From Aliagarivorans taiwanensis DSM 22990 (lineage in GTDB: Bacteria > Pseudomonadota > Gammaproteobacteria > Enterobacterales > Celerinatantimonadaceae), in NCBI RefSeq assembly GCF_000429505.1, contig NZ_AUBZ01000020.1:39260-103259 (forward strand): 64,000 bases of DNA, read 5' to 3'. Below are positions 7,723-18,332 of this stretch, one piece after another. Every line of letters begins with the position of its first letter. The first letter of the stretch is position 1. The position numbers and the translations under genes were made by a program. The notes below the pieces were generated by a model that ran no database searches, had not been told where the DNA came from, and saw nothing but the letters and a program-made list of their open reading frames with translations.

Positions 7723-9777
7723 TTACATTACTCGCATGCCAGGCTGGGCACCGTCGTCTGGGTTCAGGAGCCAAATGTCCTTGCCACCTGGGCCCGCGGC
7801 CAGCACCATACCTTCTGACACGCCAAAACGCATCTTACGTGGCGCTAGGTTTGCGACCATCACGGTTAGCTTACCCTCAAGGTCTTCTGGCTGGTAAGCC
7901 GACTTAATGCCAGAGAACACCTGACGAGTCTCATTCCCCAAATCCAACTCGAGACGCAGCAACTTGTTGGCCTCTTTCACGTGTTCAGCCTTAACGATGC
8001 GCGCGATGCGCAAATCAACCTTGGCGAAGTCGTCAAAGCTAATGGTGTCGGCAATTGGCTCGATATCGCTGCTGGTGGCTGACTGTTGTGCTGGAGCATC
8101 CGATTTAACCGGCGCAGCGGCTGCTGCCAGATTCTCTTTGGATGCTTCAACCATGGCTTCAACGTCTTTGCTGTCGATGCGCTGCATCAGGGCCTTAAAT
8201 GGCTGAATAGTTTGACCAAACATGGTGGTCTCTAAACCGGCCCAAGTCAGCTCACGGCCCAAGAAGGCTTCAACTTTGGCTGCAAGCTCAGGCACCACTG
8301 GCTTGAGATAGGTCAGCAGGATGCGGAACAACTCGATAGCTAGCGAACAAACGTTGTGCGCCTGAACCATGGTTTCCTCGGCCTTAGCCAGCTGCCAAGG
8401 GGCTTGCTCTGCAATGTATTGGTTAGCTTTGTCGGCCAGCGCCATAATCTCGCGCATAGCTTTACCAAACTCGCGTTGCTCATAGAGCTCGGCGATGGTG
8501 TCTTGGGCTGCTAGGAACTCGTCCAGCAAATCAACGTTGGCGCACTCTAAGGCCAGAGTCGCGTCAAAACGCTTGGTAATAAAGCCAGCGGTGCGACTGG
8601 CGATGTTGATCACTTTACCAATGAGATCTGAGTTCACGCGTTGGGTGAAATCTTCTAGGTTTAAGTCGATATCCACGATGCGGTTATTAAGCTTAGCCGC
8701 GTAGTAGTAACGCAGGTACTCTGGCTGGAGGTGATCCAAGTAGGTGCGCGCCTTAATAAAGGTGCCACGCGATTTAGACATCTTCTCACCGTTTACCGTG
8801 ACGTAGCCATGGGCGAATACATTGTTCGGCTTACGGTAACCGGCACCTTCGAGCATTGCAGGCCAGAACAGGCTGTGGAAATAGATGATGTCTTTACCGA
8901 TGAAGTGGTACACCTCGGCGTCAGAGTCTTTTGACCAGAACGCATCGAAGTCGAGATCATCGCGCTTGTCACACAGATTCTTGAAGCTGCCCATGTAACC
9001 GATAGGCGCATCTAGCCATACATAGAAGTATTTTCCTTCGGCGCCGGGGATCTCAAAGCCAAAGTAAGGTGCGTCGCGGCTAATATCCCACTGCTGCAGG
9101 CCTTGCTCGAACCATTCGTTCATCTTATTGGCCATTTCATCTTGCAGCGAGCCAGACGCAGTCCACTCTTTCAGCATGCCTTCAAATGCTGGCAGGTCGA
9201 AGAAAAAGTGCTCTGAGTCTTTCAGTACCGGCTCAGCGCCGGAGATAACCGACTTAGGTGATTTAAGATCGGTTGGCGAGTAGGTCGCGCCACATACTTC
9301 ACAGTTATCACCGTTTTGGTCTTCTGCGCCACATTTCGGGCAGGTGCCTTTTACAAAGCGATCCGGCAGGAACATGCCTTTCTCAGGATCGAACAGCTGA
9401 GAGATAGTGCGGGTCTTAATGTGGCCGCTTTCTTTCAGCTTCAGGTAGATGCTTTGCGCCAGCTCGCGGTTCTCGTCGCTGTGGGTGCTGTGGTAGTTAT
9501 CGAACTTCACCAGGAACTCAGAGAAGTCACTGCTGTGCTCAGTGTGCACCTGGTTGATCATCTCTTCCGGCGTAATACCCATCTGCTGAGCTTTCAGCAT
9601 GATTGGGGTACCGTGGGCGTCGTCCGCACATACATAGATACAGTTATGACCACGCAGCTGTTGGAAACGAACCCATATGTCGGTTTGGATGTACTCCAAC
9701 ATGTGGCCAAGGTGAATCGGGCCGTTTGCATAAGGGAGGGCGCTGGTAACAAGAATGTTTCTTTGTTGTTCTGTCAT
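7723..9777 (-). CDS. metG: Methionyl-tRNA synthetase
   Basis: MetG charges tRNA-Met and initiator tRNA with methionine. The 684-residue protein (E. coli 677) has the class I HIGH motif as HLGH at residues 22-25, a zinc knuckle CPKCG plus CEVCG, KMSKS near residue 335, and a C-terminal tRNA-binding OB domain ([17 protein letters not shown]). Between them lies an Ala/Pro/Ser-rich linker. ATG 9777 gives [20 protein letters not shown], the family start. It is divergent from udk. The same window carries four initiator tRNA genes, its substrate. Confidence 0.98.
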   Translation of the reverse strand: MTEQQRNILVTSALPYANGPIHLGHMLEYIQTDIWVRFQQLRGHNCIYVCADDAHGTPIMLKAQQMGITPEEMINQVHTEHSSDFSEFLVKFDNYHSTHSDENRELAQSIYLKLKESGHIKTRTISQLFDPEKGMFLPDRFVKGTCPKCGAEDQNGDNCEVCGATYSPTDLKSPKSVISGAEPVLKDSEHFFFDLPAFEGMLKEWTASGSLQDEMANKMNEWFEQGLQQWDISRDAPYFGFEIPGAEGKYFYVWLDAPIGYMGSFKNLCDKRDDLDFDAFWSKDSDAEVYHFIGKDIIYFHSLFWPAMLEGAGYRKPNNVFAHGYVTVNGEKMSKSRGTFIKARTYLDHLQPEYLRYYYAAKLNNRIVDIDLNLEDFTQRVNSDLIGKVINIASRTAGFITKRFDATLALECANVDLLDEFLAAQDTIAELYEQREFGKAMREIMALADKANQYIAEQAPWQLAKAEETMVQAHNVCSLAIELFRILLTYLKPVVPELAAKVEAFLGRELTWAGLETTMFGQTIQPFKALMQRIDSKDVEAMVEASKENLAAAAAPVKSDAPAQQSATSSDIEPIADTISFDDFAKVDLRIARIVKAEHVKEANKLLRLELDLGNETRQVFSGIKSAYQPEDLEGKLTVMVANLAPRKMRFGVSEGMVLAAGPGGKDIWLLNPDDGAQPGMRVM

Positions 9778-9954
9778 GAGATCTACTTCGTGCCAAAGCG
9801 AATTGATTAATCGGATAGGGCGCTAATACTACCTCAAGCGGCATGGAATGCCTAGGCTGGAAAGACCGCATAGCGTGCTTAAGTATGTGATTCTTTGGAT
9901 GACGTAACCAATTACAAGGCCTATAATTTACGCCAAATCCTCCAGGTAGTTCCC

Positions 9955-10602
9955 ATGAATAATCAAGATCGTCATTGTGTCGTTATCGGCATTGCTGGTG
10001 CATCTGCATCCGGCAAAAGTTTATTTGCAAAAAGCATCGTCAGAGACATCCGCCATGAGTTAGGCAAGGAGACCATTTCGGTAGTAGCAGAGGATAGCTA
10101 CTACAACGACCAAAGCCATTTAACCATGGAACAGCGGGTTCAAACCAACTACGACCATCCTTCTGCGATGGACCACGAGCTGCTGGTGGAGCAGATCAAA
10201 CAGTTAAAGCAGGGCAAAAGCATCGACTGCCCGGTTTATAGCTATACCGAACACAACCGTACCGCCGAGACCAAGAACATCGCTTCCGCCCAGGTGGTGG
10301 TCGTTGAGGGGATCTTGTTGCTAACCGATCCAGCCATCCGTGAGCAGCTGGACATCAGCATCTTCATCGATACGCCGTTGGACATTTGCCTGGCGCGCCG
10401 TATTCAGCGCGATGTGAAAGAGCGCGGGCGTTCACTCGATTCGATTCTGGCCCAGTACCACGCCACGGTTCGCCCTATGTTCCTGCAGTTTATCGAACCT
10501 TCCAAGCAATATGCTGATGTGATCATTCCGCGCGGCGGAAAGAACAAAATCGCCATTGATATTATTAATTCAAAGATCCGCCACTTGTTGGCATCGCAGT
10601 AA
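9955..10602 (+). CDS. udk: Uridine kinase
   Basis: Udk phosphorylates uridine and cytidine in pyrimidine salvage. The 215-residue protein has a Walker A loop GASASGKS, the [10 protein letters not shown] segment, and the [21 protein letters not shown] lid region. I chose ATG 9955 (MNNQDRH) because the family begins there and AGGTAG precedes it; an ATG at 9895 in frame would add 20 unrelated residues. A TATAAT stands at 9932-9937 but has no good -35 partner. dcd follows after 12 bases, so both are probably one pyrimidine nucleotide operon with asmA downstream. Confidence 0.96.
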   Translation: MNNQDRHCVVIGIAGASASGKSLFAKSIVRDIRHELGKETISVVAEDSYYNDQSHLTMEQRVQTNYDHPSAMDHELLVEQIKQLKQGKSIDCPVYSYTEHNRTAETKNIASAQVVVVEGILLLTDPAIREQLDISIFIDTPLDICLARRIQRDVKERGRSLDSILAQYHATVRPMFLQFIEPSKQYADVIIPRGGKNKIAIDIINSKIRHLLASQ

Positions 10603-10614
10603 CGGAGTTATTCA

Positions 10615-11196
10615 ATGCGTCTGTGTGACCGAGACATAAAAGCCTACTTAGCCGAACAACGTATCAAGATCGATCCCGCGCCAAGTGAAGACACCATCTC
10701 AGGTGTTAGCGTGGATGTGCGTTTGGGCAACTCTTTCCGCGTGTTTAACGACCATACCGCGCCTTATATTGATTTAAGTGGTCCACGCGAGCAGGTAAGC
10801 CAACAGCTTGAAAAGGTGATGAGCGACGAGATCCTGATTGAAGATGGCGACGCCTTTTTCCTCCACCCCGGTGAGCTCGCGTTGGCCGTCACCTACGAAA
10901 CCGTTACGCTGCCTGACGATATCGTCGGCTGGCTTGATGGACGTTCGTCGCTAGCGCGCCTGGGCCTGATGGTTCACGTAACCGCCCACCGTATCGATCC
11001 TGGCTGGAGTGGCCGCATCGTATTAGAGTTCTACAACTCCGGTAAGCTGCCTTTGGCGCTGCGCCCGAAAATGTGTATCGGCGCGCTTAACTTTGAAACC
11101 TTATCGGGTAGCGCCGAGCGGCCATATAACAAGCGTGATAACGCTAAGTACAAAGACCAGCAAGGCGCTGTAGCGAGTCGAATCAACCAAGACTAA
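10615..11196 (+). CDS. dcd: dCTP deaminase
   Basis: Dcd deaminates dCTP to dUTP, the main route to dTTP in enteric-type bacteria. The 193-residue protein is the same length as E. coli Dcd and contains [16 protein letters not shown], the substrate loop [13 protein letters not shown] and the catalytic glutamate region [15 protein letters not shown] 10615 is preceded by CGGAG. It follows udk closely and precedes an asmA-like gene, as in related bacteria. Confidence 0.97.
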   Translation: MRLCDRDIKAYLAEQRIKIDPAPSEDTISGVSVDVRLGNSFRVFNDHTAPYIDLSGPREQVSQQLEKVMSDEILIEDGDAFFLHPGELALAVTYETVTLPDDIVGWLDGRSSLARLGLMVHVTAHRIDPGWSGRIVLEFYNSGKLPLALRPKMCIGALNFETLSGSAERPYNKRDNAKYKDQQGAVASRINQD

Positions 11197-11223
11197 CCGC
11201 AAGTTTGAGCATAGGGATATCTC

Positions 11224-13095
11224 ATGAAAAAGTTGCTTTATGTATTTGTCGCTTTAATCGCGGTCATTGCCATTGCAATCACCGCTGTCGTTTTGCTGGT
11301 GGACACTGAAGATGTCAAACAGCTTCTAGTTAAACAGGTACGTGAAGCAACTGGTCGCGAGCTGGTTATTGAAGGCGATCTCAGCTGGCGCTTCTTTCCA
11401 AGTATTGGCTTTGAGCTGGGTAAGACTCAGCTGATGGATCACCCTGATTTCAGCACTCAGCCCACTCTGGGCTTTGACTTAGCATCGATGTCGGTGGCAG
11501 TGATGCCACTGCTTGATCGTCAAATCGAACTTGGTGACATTGAGCTATCAGGCCTCAGCATTCGCTATGAGGTTAATCAAAGCGGCACGAGTAACATTGA
11601 TGACTTGCTGCAAGGCGACGAATCTTCCACACAAGATCCCGGTAGCGAGTCCACAAGCGAAGGTGGTGCGAGCGCCGAACCGTGGGCTATCTCGCTAGCG
11701 GGTCTTAACATCAAAGACGCAACTGCCAATCTGATTGATCATCAGGCGGGCACCCAGCAGCTTATTGGCCCTATTAACCTCAGCTTGGAAGGGCTCAGTT
11801 TAGGTACTGCGAACCGCTTCTCATTAGACAGCGCGTATGACGATGGTGCGATCACGCTCACCCAGTCGGCCGAAGGCATGCTGACCATCGCGAGCGATCT
11901 GGCAACAATTACCATCGAAGAGCTTAGTAACCAATTGGTGGCAGAGGGCGAAGCGCTTCCCAACGGCAAGGTTAGCGTATCTAACTCGGGCAACATTCAC
12001 ATAGACCAAACCGCCCAACAGCTTAGCTGGAAGCAATTTGTCACCCAAATCGATGAGCAAATTACCATCTCCGGTGAGCTTGGGGTTGGCTACGCAGGCG
12101 TGCCGACAATTAGTTACCAACTCTCGATCCCAGAGTTAGACGTAAACCCATACTTGGCTAACGAGGAGCAAGGCGCAAACGGTGAGCCGGAAAGTGCGCC
12201 GAAAAGTGAACAGGATAAGCAACAAGAGCCAGATCTCACTGCGCTTAGTCAGTTCAACTTGGATGGGAAGCTGAGTATTGGAAAGCTGCTGTTCCAAAAG
12301 CTAGAAGTGACTGACATTGAGCAGCACACCAGTTTGCAAAGCGGGCTGTTAAAGCTAAATCAAACCAGCGCCAAGCTCTATCAAGGGGCAATCAACCTTA
12401 GCGGTCAGTTAGATAGCAACAAAAGCCCAGCGCCATTTAAGTTCAACTCAGCGATAAACGGCGTGCAAGCTCTACCTCTTTTGCAGGCCGCTGCCGATCT
12501 GGAAATCGTTGCTGGCACCCTCAATGCCGATGCCAATCTCAGTGGTATAGGCCTGTCAGAATCCGCACTGCGTAGCAAGATTGCCGGGCCATTGAAGGCA
12601 ACGTTCACCGATGGGGCCATTTATGGCATCAACATCCCCCACAAGATCCGCCAAGCCAAGACAAGCCTGACCGGCGCCGATGCAAGCCAACTTGCCGAAG
12701 AGAAGACCGATTTTAGTGAGCTCATCCTCGATGTGCTGTTGGGCAAGGGCGTAGCGAAGCTCAACACGGCCAGCATGCAAAGTCCACTATTACGGGTAGA
12801 TGGCGATGGCAGCACTCACTTGGTTAAGGAAACACTTGATCTGCGTTTTTTGGTCAAAGTGGTATCAAGCCTTGAAGGACAGGGAGGTAACAACGACTTG
12901 TCCGGCGTGACATTCCCAATAGATATTGCTGGTACCTGGACTCAACCGAAGATCGACCTTGATTTCAAAGCGTTGTTAGAGGCTCAGTTTGGTAGCGAAG
13001 TGAAAGAGAAAGTCGGACAAGAAGTCGACCGCGTGATTAAAGATGAAGGATTACGCGATCAGGTAAAAGACGTATTAGGGAACTTCTTTAATTAA
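11224..13095 (+). CDS. asmA: AsmA family protein
   Basis: AsmA-family proteins are long, repeat-like beta-rich proteins of the envelope, thought to help move lipids or outer-membrane components. The 623-residue protein has an N-terminal membrane helix (residues about 4-26), then the AsmA start domain (REATGRELVIEGDLSWRFFP). A Ser/Gly/Glu-rich linker lies near residues 135-155 and a Glu/Gln/Lys-rich one near 310-335. The C-terminal AsmA domain contains DGAIYGINIPHKIRQAK. The order udk-dcd-asmA matches E. coli. Its stop overlaps the start of the next gene by one base (TAATG). Confidence 0.93.
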   Translation: MKKLLYVFVALIAVIAIAITAVVLLVDTEDVKQLLVKQVREATGRELVIEGDLSWRFFPSIGFELGKTQLMDHPDFSTQPTLGFDLASMSVAVMPLLDRQIELGDIELSGLSIRYEVNQSGTSNIDDLLQGDESSTQDPGSESTSEGGASAEPWAISLAGLNIKDATANLIDHQAGTQQLIGPINLSLEGLSLGTANRFSLDSAYDDGAITLTQSAEGMLTIASDLATITIEELSNQLVAEGEALPNGKVSVSNSGNIHIDQTAQQLSWKQFVTQIDEQITISGELGVGYAGVPTISYQLSIPELDVNPYLANEEQGANGEPESAPKSEQDKQQEPDLTALSQFNLDGKLSIGKLLFQKLEVTDIEQHTSLQSGLLKLNQTSAKLYQGAINLSGQLDSNKSPAPFKFNSAINGVQALPLLQAAADLEIVAGTLNADANLSGIGLSESALRSKIAGPLKATFTDGAIYGINIPHKIRQAKTSLTGADASQLAEEKTDFSELILDVLLGKGVAKLNTASMQSPLLRVDGDGSTHLVKETLDLRFLVKVVSSLEGQGGNNDLSGVTFPIDIAGTWTQPKIDLDFKALLEAQFGSEVKEKVGQEVDRVIKDEGLRDQVKDVLGNFFN

Positions 13096-13616
13096 TGTTT
13101 GGATTTAGTAAACGACGCGACAGCCTGTTTCCGTCGGTATTGGTGGTGTGTATTGGCAATATCTGCCGTTCGCCCACCGGCGAAGTGGTGCTACGCCATA
13201 AAGCGCGCAGCAGAGGCATGGACATGGATATCGATTCCGCGGGCGTTGCTGCTTTTCATGTCGGGCAGGGCGCTGATCCACGCGGCGCGAGAGTGGGAGC
13301 CAAACGAGGTTACAGCTTTAAGGGGATCCGCTCGCGTCAGATTGACGCCATCGATTACGAGCGTTTTGACCTGATCCTTGCCGCGGAGCCGAGCAATATC
13401 GATTATATGAAGAAACACTGTCCGCCGGAGTTTCAACATAAGCTGCACCTTTGGCTCGATTATGTGGGTATGGAGCAAGGTGAGATCCCTGATCCTTACT
13501 ACGGCAGTGTCGCGGGCTTCGACCGAGTGCTCGATATCATTGAAGAAGCGTCGGAGCGACTTCTCGATATGATGGAAGAGGGGAAGGTTTCGTCATATCA
13601 ACAACATGATCGCTAA
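13095..13616 (+). CDS. Low-molecular-weight protein-tyrosine phosphatase
   Basis: This 173-residue protein belongs to the LMW phosphotyrosine phosphatase family (Wzb/Etp/PtpA). The P-loop VCIGNICRSPTG has nucleophile Cys19 and Arg25, and the general acid aspartate is in PDPYYG (Asp133). Wzb-type enzymes usually sit with wza and wzc in a capsule operon. Here the gene is instead coupled to asmA by a one-base overlap, and no tyrosine kinase gene is nearby, so its target is unknown. The C-terminus has an acidic tail. A small inverted repeat GCTAATG-TT-CATTAGC follows at 13628-13643 without a T run. Confidence 0.9.
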   Translation: MFGFSKRRDSLFPSVLVVCIGNICRSPTGEVVLRHKARSRGMDMDIDSAGVAAFHVGQGADPRGARVGAKRGYSFKGIRSRQIDAIDYERFDLILAAEPSNIDYMKKHCPPEFQHKLHLWLDYVGMEQGEIPDPYYGSVAGFDRVLDIIEEASERLLDMMEEGKVSSYQQHDR

Positions 13617-13710
13617 CACCATACATCGCTAATGTTCATTAGCAATATCATAAGCGCCTAAACTTGGGTGCATATTTTTGTTTGTCGCCCGGCACAAATA
13701 TCTCTTAGGC

Positions 13711-13748
13711 AATAAAAAACCGCCCGTTAGCAAGGCTAAGGGCGGTTT
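13711..13748 (-). terminator. Terminator of rne
   Basis: AAACCGCCC (13717-13725) and GGGCGGTTT (13740-13748) form a perfect 9-bp stem, extended by TTAGC/GCTAA. Read leftwards the stem is followed by a T run (13719 down to 13711), so it serves rne. Confidence 0.88.
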
Positions 13749-13787
13749 CGATTCGGGCCTGGAATGGCCCGAGATATCACAGCGTGA

Positions 13788-16700
13788 TTAGAACTCTGCT
13801 GGTTTAGCCATTGGTGCAGAGGCACTGTTCACCGCATCGCTAGTACCCGCAACACGGGTACTGCTTAGCGTTGCTTTGCGCTCGTAGGGCTTCACCTCAA
13901 CCTCTGGGTACTCGGTTTGTGGGTACTCAGCTGGCTTGGCCATGGCGGCGCTGGCGCGTCCACCTTTAACCACAATCTGTTGTGGCTGCTCGGCAACCGC
14001 CGCAGGCTGTTCTGCTTCTGCTTCAGGAGCTTTTTCAGCTACAGCTTGCTCTTCTACAGGCTCAGCTTTTGGTGCTTCGCTCACCTCAGCCACAACCTCA
14101 GCTTCTGAGGCTTGCTCTGCTGGCTGATCGACTTCTTCAACTGAAACTTCAACAGGCTCTTCTTGAGATGCTGCCTCAACGTGAACCTCTGCAGGTGCTA
14201 GCTCCTCAGCTGGTGCAGCTTCTACTTGCTCGGTCGCAACTTGGGGCTGTTCAACAACATTTTCAGCTGGCGCATTAGTTGGCTCTACGTTTGCAACTTC
14301 AGTAGCCTTTGGCTCTTCAGCTTGAACGTCTGCCACTGGCTCAACGACAGGTGTTTGCTCAGCAGGCGTTTCAAGCTGTTGCGGTGCTTCTACACCCTCG
14401 TTTACCTCAGTGCTGGCAACAACTTCTTGCTCTTGCTGCTCTGGGTAGCGTGCATCAATCGCGGCTTCACCGTTGGTCTCGACTACGGTTTCAGGAGCTG
14501 CTTCTTGAGCAGCTTCTGCGGCTGCATCGGCAGACAGTTCGGCTTTTGGCAAATCGCTAAAGCGTTTGCGACCGGCTTGGCTTGAGCTGCGGCGACGGCG
14601 GCGAGGCTTCTTCGCTTTTTCCTCGGCAGGTTTGGCTTCGGTCGAGCTATCTACTGCTTCAACGATTGCTTCAGCTTTCTCCGGCGCAGCGGGTTTGCTT
14701 TGCGCTTCTGGCTTAGTCTCTGGTGCTGCTTTTGGCGCTTCTGCAGTTTGCTGAGCATCTGCTTTGGCTTCTACAGGCTGATTACGTACGCTCTTGCGCA
14801 GATTGCGGCGCTGGCGACGCTCCTGAACCTGTTGCTGCTTCTTGCTGCCTTCTTCCTCGGCAGTGTCTGCCTTGGCAGAGCGAGAGCGTGAGCGGCGGCG
14901 GTTGGACTGCTTAGCTTTCTCTTGCTTGACCTCTTCTTGGCTGTCAGAGCGTTGTTGCTTGCTGCCAGACGGCTTGTCACGGCGCTCATCGCTCTTTTGC
15001 GACTTGTTACGGCTTTCGCCATCGCGGCCATTGCGATTCTCACCTGAGCGACTGCTGCGTTTGTCACCCGAACGGTTGCCACGGCGGCGGTCGTTGCGGC
15101 GGTCATTGCGGCGATTAGAGTTACCATTGCCTTTTGACTGCTGTTTAGGTTGCTCGGCTTCTTTTTTCTCTTCCGTGCCACCAAATAGTGCGCTAAAGAA
15201 AGCGGCGATTTTAGCCAGTAGCGACGGCGCTGCCTCTTTCTTAGCGGGGGCCTTGGCTTTTGGCTGGCTCTTAGGCTTAGCCTTGCTTGGCTGCTTAGGC
15301 GCTGCTGGTGCGCTAAAGCCTTGAAGAGCAGGTTGCTCAGCTTGGGCTTTTTCGGTGGCGAGCACATTTGGTTGATAAACCGGAGACGGCTGCTCGTTGG
15401 TCAGCTTGTAGCTAACTTCCTCTGGTTCTTCGCCCTTACGGATACGGGTAACGTCGTAGTGTGGCGTTTCCATGTGCTGGTTAGGAATAATGACCAAGCG
15501 CACATTGTGGCGTTTTTCCAGCTTGTTAATGGCAATACGCTTTTCGTTAAGCAAGAAGGCGGCAACAGGCACTGGCACCTGAGCGTGAACTTCAGAGGTA
15601 TTGTCTTTAAGTGCTTCTTCTTCAAACAGGCGAAGAATAGACAGCGACAGCGATTCGTTATCACGAATGGTACCTTGGCCATTACAGCGTGGGCAGATGT
15701 GAGTGCTCGACTCACCCAGTGATGGGCGTAGGCGCTGACGTGACATCTCAAGCAAGCCGAAGCGAGAGATACGGCCGACTTGTACGCGGGCGCGATCTTG
15801 CTTGACGGCCTCACGGAAGCGGTTTTCGACTTCGCGCTGGTTCTTAACTGGGGTCATATCGATAAAGTCGATAACCACCAGGCCACCAAGGTCACGCAGA
15901 CGCAGTTGGCGTGCGATTTCGTCAGCAGCTTCTAGGTTAGTCTGCAGGGCGGTCTCTTCGATATCACCACCCTTGGTTGCACGGGCTGAGTTAATATCGA
16001 TGGAGGTCAGTGCTTCGGTTGGGTCGATAACAATTGAACCGCCAGATGGCAGACGCACTTCGCGTTGGAAAGCTGATTCAATCTGCGACTCAATCTGGTA
16101 GTGATTGAACATCGGTACTTCGCCTTCGTAGCGCTTGATGCGGCTAACGAAGTCGGGGCGAACAAGTTCAATATGTTGTTTGGCTTGGTCGAAAATCTTG
16201 CGGTTATCGATCAGGATTTCGCCCACGTCGCGACGCAAGTAGTCACGGATGGCACGTACGATAACGTTGCTTTCTTGGTGAATCAGGAAAGGAGCAGGGC
16301 GGTTGTCCGCACTCTCTTTGATAGACGCCCAGTGCTTAAGCAGTACTTTTAAGTCCCACTGCAGCTCTTCTGCCGATTTGCCTACACCCGCGGTGCGAAC
16401 AATCAGGCCCATGCCTTGCGGCAGTTCCAGACCATTCATCGCTTCTTTAAGCTGGGTACGCTCATCACCTTCAATGCGGCGAGAGATACCACCGGCGCGT
16501 GGGTTGTTTGGCATTAATACCAGGAAGCTACCCGCCAAGCTGATAAAGGTGGTCAGTGCTGCACCTTTGTTACCGCGCTCTTCTTTGTCGATCTGAACGA
16601 TAACTTCCTGGCCTTCTTTCACCACTTCTTTGATGTTAGGACGGCCTTGGTAGGTATAACCTTCAGGGAAGTACTCACGGGCGATCTCCTTCATTGGAAG

Positions 16701-16901
16701 GAAACCGTGGCGCTCAGCGCCATAATCAACAAAAGCGGCTTCTAGGCTAGGCTCTACGCGGGTAATCTTACCTTTGTAGATGTTGGCTTTCTTCTGCTCG
16801 TGGCCAGGACTCTCAATATCGAGGTCGTATAGTCGTTGGCCGTCGACTAATGCAACGCGCATCTCTTCGAGCTGCATTGCATTGATTAACATTCTTTTCA
16901 T
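13788..16901 (-). CDS. rne: Ribonuclease E
   Basis: RNase E is the main endonuclease for mRNA decay and for rRNA and tRNA processing, and it is the scaffold of the degradosome. The 1037-residue protein has the conserved catalytic half: an S1 domain with [28 protein letters not shown], the DNase I-like part with VIDFIDM, and the zinc link CPRCNGQG. The C-terminal half is low complexity: an Arg-rich RNA-binding stretch, RRRRR, and a Glu/Ala/Pro/Val-rich tail of about 300 residues. It ends with two MAKPAE copies, which resemble a terminal PNPase-binding microdomain. I chose ATG 16901 (MKRMLINA), as in E. coli, not the upstream in-frame ATG at 16949. Confidence 0.97.
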   Translation of the reverse strand: MKRMLINAMQLEEMRVALVDGQRLYDLDIESPGHEQKKANIYKGKITRVEPSLEAAFVDYGAERHGFLPMKEIAREYFPEGYTYQGRPNIKEVVKEGQEVIVQIDKEERGNKGAALTTFISLAGSFLVLMPNNPRAGGISRRIEGDERTQLKEAMNGLELPQGMGLIVRTAGVGKSAEELQWDLKVLLKHWASIKESADNRPAPFLIHQESNVIVRAIRDYLRRDVGEILIDNRKIFDQAKQHIELVRPDFVSRIKRYEGEVPMFNHYQIESQIESAFQREVRLPSGGSIVIDPTEALTSIDINSARATKGGDIEETALQTNLEAADEIARQLRLRDLGGLVVIDFIDMTPVKNQREVENRFREAVKQDRARVQVGRISRFGLLEMSRQRLRPSLGESSTHICPRCNGQGTIRDNESLSLSILRLFEEEALKDNTSEVHAQVPVPVAAFLLNEKRIAINKLEKRHNVRLVIIPNQHMETPHYDVTRIRKGEEPEEVSYKLTNEQPSPVYQPNVLATEKAQAEQPALQGFSAPAAPKQPSKAKPKSQPKAKAPAKKEAAPSLLAKIAAFFSALFGGTEEKKEAEQPKQQSKGNGNSNRRNDRRNDRRRGNRSGDKRSSRSGENRNGRDGESRNKSQKSDERRDKPSGSKQQRSDSQEEVKQEKAKQSNRRRSRSRSAKADTAEEEGSKKQQQVQERRQRRNLRKSVRNQPVEAKADAQQTAEAPKAAPETKPEAQSKPAAPEKAEAIVEAVDSSTEAKPAEEKAKKPRRRRRSSSQAGRKRFSDLPKAELSADAAAEAAQEAAPETVVETNGEAAIDARYPEQQEQEVVASTEVNEGVEAPQQLETPAEQTPVVEPVADVQAEEPKATEVANVEPTNAPAENVVEQPQVATEQVEAAPAEELAPAEVHVEAASQEEPVEVSVEEVDQPAEQASEAEVVAEVSEAPKAEPVEEQAVAEKAPEAEAEQPAAVAEQPQQIVVKGGRASAAMAKPAEYPQTEYPEVEVKPYERKATLSSTRVAGTSDAVNSASAPMAKPAEF

Positions 16902-17327
16902 GTCTATGCCTTGGATTGTGTTGTTACACAACCGCAAGACAGCATCCAACCTGCCTTAACTGGCTAGGCCCTGTGTTCTCGAGAGTAGATGGTAGCCATC
17001 TCGGCTAGCGGCTCCTTTAGGGCGCATTGTCGCGTGTCTATTATGCAAGCCCCGCCAACGCTGTGTGTTTGGATGCGTTGGCCAAGCTGTAAAAACTGTT
17101 CGCTATAGCTAATTAAGGCGTGCGGTACTGCCTGCTACGGTTGCAATAAATTCTGTTTTTCTCGGCACGGTTTCATATAATTAAACCGTCGTTATGAACG
17201 TCTTATCCGCCGATTTTTGCTCGCGCCTTGATAGAAAACTTGAAAATTAGGCGCATATAACCGTTCAAATATAGCAAAGCCAGTTTTTTCCATCAAACTA
17301 ATTTCCGGACATGTTACACTTTTGTCT
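16902..17327. promoter_or_regulatory. rne leader and rne/rluC divergent promoter region
   Basis: This 426-base gap has no supported gene. In E. coli the long rne 5' leader folds into hairpins that let RNase E control its own mRNA; a leader of similar length fits here. One hairpin visible on the rne side is GATGG-TAG-CCATC (16988-17000). On the plus strand TATAAT occurs at 17176-17181 and TGTTACACT at 17312-17320, both possible -10 elements for rluC, but neither has a good -35 partner. Confidence 0.5.
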
Positions 17328-18272
17328 ATGAATACCGATTACCAAGCTGTTCAGTTCATCGAGGTCTCTGCCGATGAAGCTGGCCAAAGAATAGATAACT
17401 TTCTCGTCAGGCGCCTGAAAGGGGTACCTAAAAGTCGAATTTATCGGATTTTGCGAAAAGGCGAAGTTCGAGTTAACAAAAAGCGCGTAAAACCCGAATA
17501 CAAGCTGCAAGCTGAAGACAGTGTGAGGGTTCCTCCGATCCGTTTGGCTGAGCCTAGCGAGCTGCCTTCTAACAAGCTCGACAAGGTTAGCCAACTCGAG
17601 CAGCACATCCTTTATGAAGACGATTGCCTATTAGTGTTAAACAAACCCAGTGGTTTGGCGGTGCACGGTGGCAGTGGCTTGAGCTTCGGCGCTATCGAGG
17701 CGCTGCGTTCATTGCGTAGCGATTGCCGCTACCTAGAGCTAGTCCATCGTATCGACCGGGACACCTCTGGTATTTTGTTGGTGGCAAAGAAACGCTCCAG
17801 TTTGCGTGAGCTTCATCGACAGCTTCGCGAAAAGCATGTGCAAAAAGACTACCTGACCTTGGTCCATGGCAGTTGGCCGAAAAAGCAGCGTAGCATCGAT
17901 GCGCCCTTACGTAAGAACGTCGTGGCATCGGGCGAGCGGATGGTGATTGTCGACCAGCAAGAAGGTAAGCCATCGTTGACGCGTTATCGGATTGAGCGCC
18001 AGTTCAGCGATATGACGCTACTAAAAGCCAGTCCGGTTACTGGCCGCACCCATCAGATCCGGGTTCATAGTCAGTGGGCTGGACACCCAATCGCCGGCGA
18101 CGACAAGTATGCCGAGAACGAGCAACTCAGCGAGATGAAGGGAAAAGGCTTAAAGCGACTGTTCTTACACGCATGGCGGATCAACTTTGAGCATCCGGCC
18201 ACTGGCAAGACCATGCAGCTAGAAGCGCCGCTTCCCGATGATCTTAAAGCGGTCTGTGACGCGCTAAGCTAA
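17328..18272 (+). CDS. rluC: 23S rRNA pseudouridine synthase RluC
   Basis: RluC makes pseudouridines 955, 2504 and 2580 in 23S rRNA. The 314-residue protein has an N-terminal S4 RNA-binding domain (RIDNFLVRRLKGVPKSRIYR) and the catalytic motif HRIDRDTSG with Asp143. ATG 17328 is the likely start; a TTG two codons upstream is in frame. No Shine-Dalgarno sequence is visible before either. The rne-rluC divergent arrangement is the same as in E. coli. Confidence 0.96.
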   Translation: MNTDYQAVQFIEVSADEAGQRIDNFLVRRLKGVPKSRIYRILRKGEVRVNKKRVKPEYKLQAEDSVRVPPIRLAEPSELPSNKLDKVSQLEQHILYEDDCLLVLNKPSGLAVHGGSGLSFGAIEALRSLRSDCRYLELVHRIDRDTSGILLVAKKRSSLRELHRQLREKHVQKDYLTLVHGSWPKKQRSIDAPLRKNVVASGERMVIVDQQEGKPSLTRYRIERQFSDMTLLKASPVTGRTHQIRVHSQWAGHPIAGDDKYAENEQLSEMKGKGLKRLFLHAWRINFEHPATGKTMQLEAPLPDDLKAVCDALS

Positions 18273-18290
18273 GCGCGCCTATCTTCTATA

Positions 18291-18319
18291 CCCGAACAAG
18301 CTCAATGTGCTTGTTCGGG
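18291..18319. terminator. Strong hairpin between convergent rluC and yceF
   Basis: CCCGAACAAG (18291-18300) and CTTGTTCGGG (18310-18319) form a perfect 10-bp stem with a 9-base loop. Neither side has a T run, so intrinsic termination would be weak; it may instead block 3' exonucleases. Confidence 0.6.
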
Positions 18320-18332
18320 CAACCATGCGCTA

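Noticed and set aside
9932..9937. TATAAT before udk as a full promoter
   Set aside because: A perfect -10 word but no acceptable -35 at 16-18 bases; noted in the udk entry only.
13917..15324. Several open frames opposite the rne tail
   Set aside because: They mirror the Glu/Ala/Pro-rich and Arg-rich rne sequence; products are low-complexity and have no ribosome sites.
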